A stretch of DNA of 64,000 nucleotides from Duganella sp. 1224 (lineage in GTDB: Bacteria; Pseudomonadota; Gammaproteobacteria; Burkholderiales; Burkholderiaceae_D), in NCBI RefSeq assembly GCF_013408245.1, contig NZ_JACBYS010000004.1, positions 1-64,000 of the forward strand. Direction: 5' to 3'. Below the pieces are notes generated by a model. The model worked only from the letters and a program-made list of their open reading frames with translations. It had not been told where the DNA came from and did no database searches. This document shows, in pieces, positions 62,374 to 64,000 of this stretch (positions are counted from its first letter, which is position 1; the number at the start of each line of letters is the position of its first letter). Made by a program: the position numbers and the translations under genes.

Positions 62374-63759
62374 TTAACGCGGCACGATGAAGACCGCGGA
62401 TTCTTGCACATGCAGCGACGGATCGTCGACTGCGGTCAGGGTGACTGCAATTTTGTTCGAGCCGGCATGCCCGGCCCCATGTGCCGCGCGCAGCCGCACC
62501 GGATGGGCGCGCGTTTCGGTGGCCTCCACCCGCACCGTATCCGCATCCGCCACGCGCAGCGTGTCGATGCCGCTGACGGCGATCTTGTACACGTGTGCCT
62601 GTTCAGACGTGTTCATGATCTGCAGACGGTAGACATTTTCGATCATGCCGTCCTCCACCTCGCGGCCCATCGAGCCACGATCGCGGATCACGTCCAGCTT
62701 GAGCGGCATGCGCAGGTACAGCGAGGTACAGGCCGCCAGCACGATCAGCCCCAGCACGGCGGTATAAATCTTCACGCGCGGACGCAGCGCGCGGCGGCGA
62801 ATTTCGGTCGGCGTCAGATGCTCGTCCATGGCGCGTTCGGTGCTATAGCGGACCAGGCCGCGCGCCTGGCCGGTCTTGTCCATTACCGTGTTGCAGGCGT
62901 CCACGCACGAGGCGCAGCCGATGCACTCGTACTGCAGGCCATTGCGGATGTCGATGCCGGCCGGGCACACCTGCACGCACAGCGAGCAGTCGATGCACGA
63001 GCCGCCGTTGCCGTTGCCATTCCTCGACAGCGGCGCGCGCGGTTCGCCGCGCCGCGCGTCGTAGGTGATGATCAGGGTGTCGCGGTCGAACATCGAGCTC
63101 TGGAAGCGGGCATACGGGCACATGTATTTGCACACCTGCTCGCGCATCCAGCCGGCGTTGCCGTAGGTGGCGACGCTGTAGAACAGCACCCAGAACCATT
63201 CCCACGGACCAAAGCTCAGCGTCATCACCTCGCCCAGCAGCGACCGGATCGGCGTGAAGTAGCCGACGAAGGTGAAGCCGGTCCACAGCGCCACCGCGCC
63301 CCAGGCCAGGTGCTTGGCGGTCTTCTTGCCCAGCTTGCGGGCCGACAGCGGCTGGCGGTCCAGCGCGATGCGGGCGCTGCGCTTGCCTTCGATCTTGCGT
63401 TCCAGCCAGAGAAAAATCTCGGTGTACACCGTTTGCGGGCAGGCGAAACCGCACCACACCCGCCCGGCGATCGCGGTCGCCAAAAACAGCAGGTAGGCGC
63501 TGATGATCAGCAGCACCGCGAGGTAAATGAAGTCCTGCGGCCAAAGGACCAAGCCGAAGATATAGAACTTGCGCGCGCCCAGGTCGAACAGCAGCGCCTG
63601 GCGACCGTTCCACTGCAGCCACGGCGTGCAGTAGAAGGCCAGTTGCGTCAGCCACACGAACAGCCAGCGCAGGCGGGCGTAGCGGCCGTTGATCTCGCGC
63701 GGATAGATCTCCTCGCGCGCCGCGTACATCTTGATGACTTGTTCCCTTGGTGCGTTCAT
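62374..63759 (-). CDS. ccoG: Cytochrome c oxidase accessory protein CcoG
   Basis: CcoG (FixG/RdxA) is a membrane iron-sulfur protein for copper reduction in cbb3 oxidase maturation. The 461-residue protein has several membrane helices and a double [4Fe-4S] ferredoxin domain with CIDCSLCVQVCPAGIDIRN and CIGCASCVDACNTVMDK. The C-terminal domain is periplasmic and immunoglobulin-like. It overlaps the end of ccoP (stop shared with its ATG) and precedes fixH. Confidence 0.95.
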   Translation of the reverse strand: MNAPREQVIKMYAAREEIYPREINGRYARLRWLFVWLTQLAFYCTPWLQWNGRQALLFDLGARKFYIFGLVLWPQDFIYLAVLLIISAYLLFLATAIAGRVWCGFACPQTVYTEIFLWLERKIEGKRSARIALDRQPLSARKLGKKTAKHLAWGAVALWTGFTFVGYFTPIRSLLGEVMTLSFGPWEWFWVLFYSVATYGNAGWMREQVCKYMCPYARFQSSMFDRDTLIITYDARRGEPRAPLSRNGNGNGGSCIDCSLCVQVCPAGIDIRNGLQYECIGCASCVDACNTVMDKTGQARGLVRYSTERAMDEHLTPTEIRRRALRPRVKIYTAVLGLIVLAACTSLYLRMPLKLDVIRDRGSMGREVEDGMIENVYRLQIMNTSEQAHVYKIAVSGIDTLRVADADTVRVEATETRAHPVRLRAAHGAGHAGSNKIAVTLTAVDDPSLHVQESAVFIVPR

Positions 63760-64000
63760 TTTTCAGCTGCCACGGGTGGGTCGGCGGGCGCCGCTGCGGC
63801 GGCTTCGGCCGGGTTGTTCGACAGGCTCCACACATAGGCCGCCAGCACGTGCACCTTGGCGTCGCCGAGGAAGTCGGCAAACGCCGGCATGGTGGTGGTA
63901 CGGCCCTTGTTGATGGTTTCCTTGATGGTCTCCACGCTGCCGCCGAACAGCCAGATCTTGTCGGTCAGATTCGGCGCGCCCAGCGTCTGGTTGCCTTTCG
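63756..64000 (-). CDS. ccoP: Cytochrome cbb3 oxidase subunit CcoP, C-terminal part (partial)
   Basis: The window cuts this gene. The visible 81 codons read NQTLGAPNLTDKIWLFGGS, then RTTTMPAFADFLGDAKVHVL, with the methionine axial ligand of the second haem c domain, and end in VAAEK. The C-terminal AAAAAPADPPVAAEK tail is low complexity. CcoP is the dihaem subunit that passes electrons to the catalytic subunit CcoN. The rest of the ccoNOQP operon is outside the window. Confidence 0.93.
   Translation of the reverse strand, partial: KGNQTLGAPNLTDKIWLFGGSVETIKETINKGRTTTMPAFADFLGDAKVHVLAAYVWSLSNNPAEAAAAAPADPPVAAEK

Overview
This window is a chromosomal segment of a high-GC betaproteobacterium, most probably a Burkholderiales member of the Oxalobacteraceae (Massilia/Duganella/Janthinobacterium type). 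Reasons: the gene order mnmG-rsmG-parA-parB-atpIBEFHAGDC, parS-like sites of the TGTTNCACGTGAAACA type, a PHB-related 3-hydroxybutyrate oligomer hydrolase, a CcoP-CcoG-FixH block beside an FNR regulator, and many small palindromic repeats of GGGGTCTGACCCC type. This assignment is inference from gene content. The presence of parAB/parS and the atp operon suggests an origin-proximal region, although dnaA and dnaN are not in the window.

Layout. 1-7174: the complete F1Fo ATP synthase operon (minus strand). 7433-11757: parB, parA, rsmG and mnmG (minus), followed at 11846-11945 by two parS-like sites. 11949-16136: a TauE/SafE permease, an iron-dependent alcohol dehydrogenase and a 3HB-oligomer hydrolase. 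The hydrolase is the last gene of a six-gene branched-chain-type ABC transporter operon (16137-20831). 20938-23600: a GMC oxidoreductase and a nitronate monooxygenase. 23619-26046: a membrane GGDEF protein flanked by two diverged, colinear direct repeats of about 208 bp carrying DnaA-box-like motifs. 26230-31425: mtnN, a large composite inverted repeat, putA and its divergent Lrp-type regulator. 31484-38000: a chemoreceptor, a LysR regulator, a chalcone-isomerase-like protein, ferredoxin, coaD, rsmD and a DUF6279 lipoprotein. 37654-41906: glmU and glmS separated by a spacer full of same-orientation DnaA-box-like motifs and an AsnC/Lrp gene.

42073-47551 is the accessory part. It holds an orphan type VI secretion module (Hcp, BPSL0067/Tae2-type amidase, STY0301-type presumed immunity protein), the wreckage of a second hcp-effector unit cut by an IS66 remnant, and an unrecognised lipoprotein plus glycine-run protein pair divergent from a LuxR-type regulator. 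47564-53593 carries mostly small metabolic genes: thioesterase, LysR/SDR pair, ParD-like/methionine aminopeptidase pair, NTF2-like protein, SLAC1 channel, VOC protein and PiuC. 53675-56050 is a TonB-dependent siderophore receptor with a Fur-box-like site. 56299-61789: a large hybrid histidine kinase, an alpha/beta hydrolase and an FNR-type regulator. The window ends in the cbb3 oxidase assembly genes fixH, ccoG and the 3' end of ccoP.

The points most worth a second look are the DnaA-box-rich spacer (39070-39486), the paired 208-bp repeats around the GGDEF gene, the orphan T6SS island with its broken neighbour, the glycine-run protein/lipoprotein pair, and the transporter-plus-oligomer-hydrolase operon. 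No tRNA, rRNA or CRISPR array was seen.
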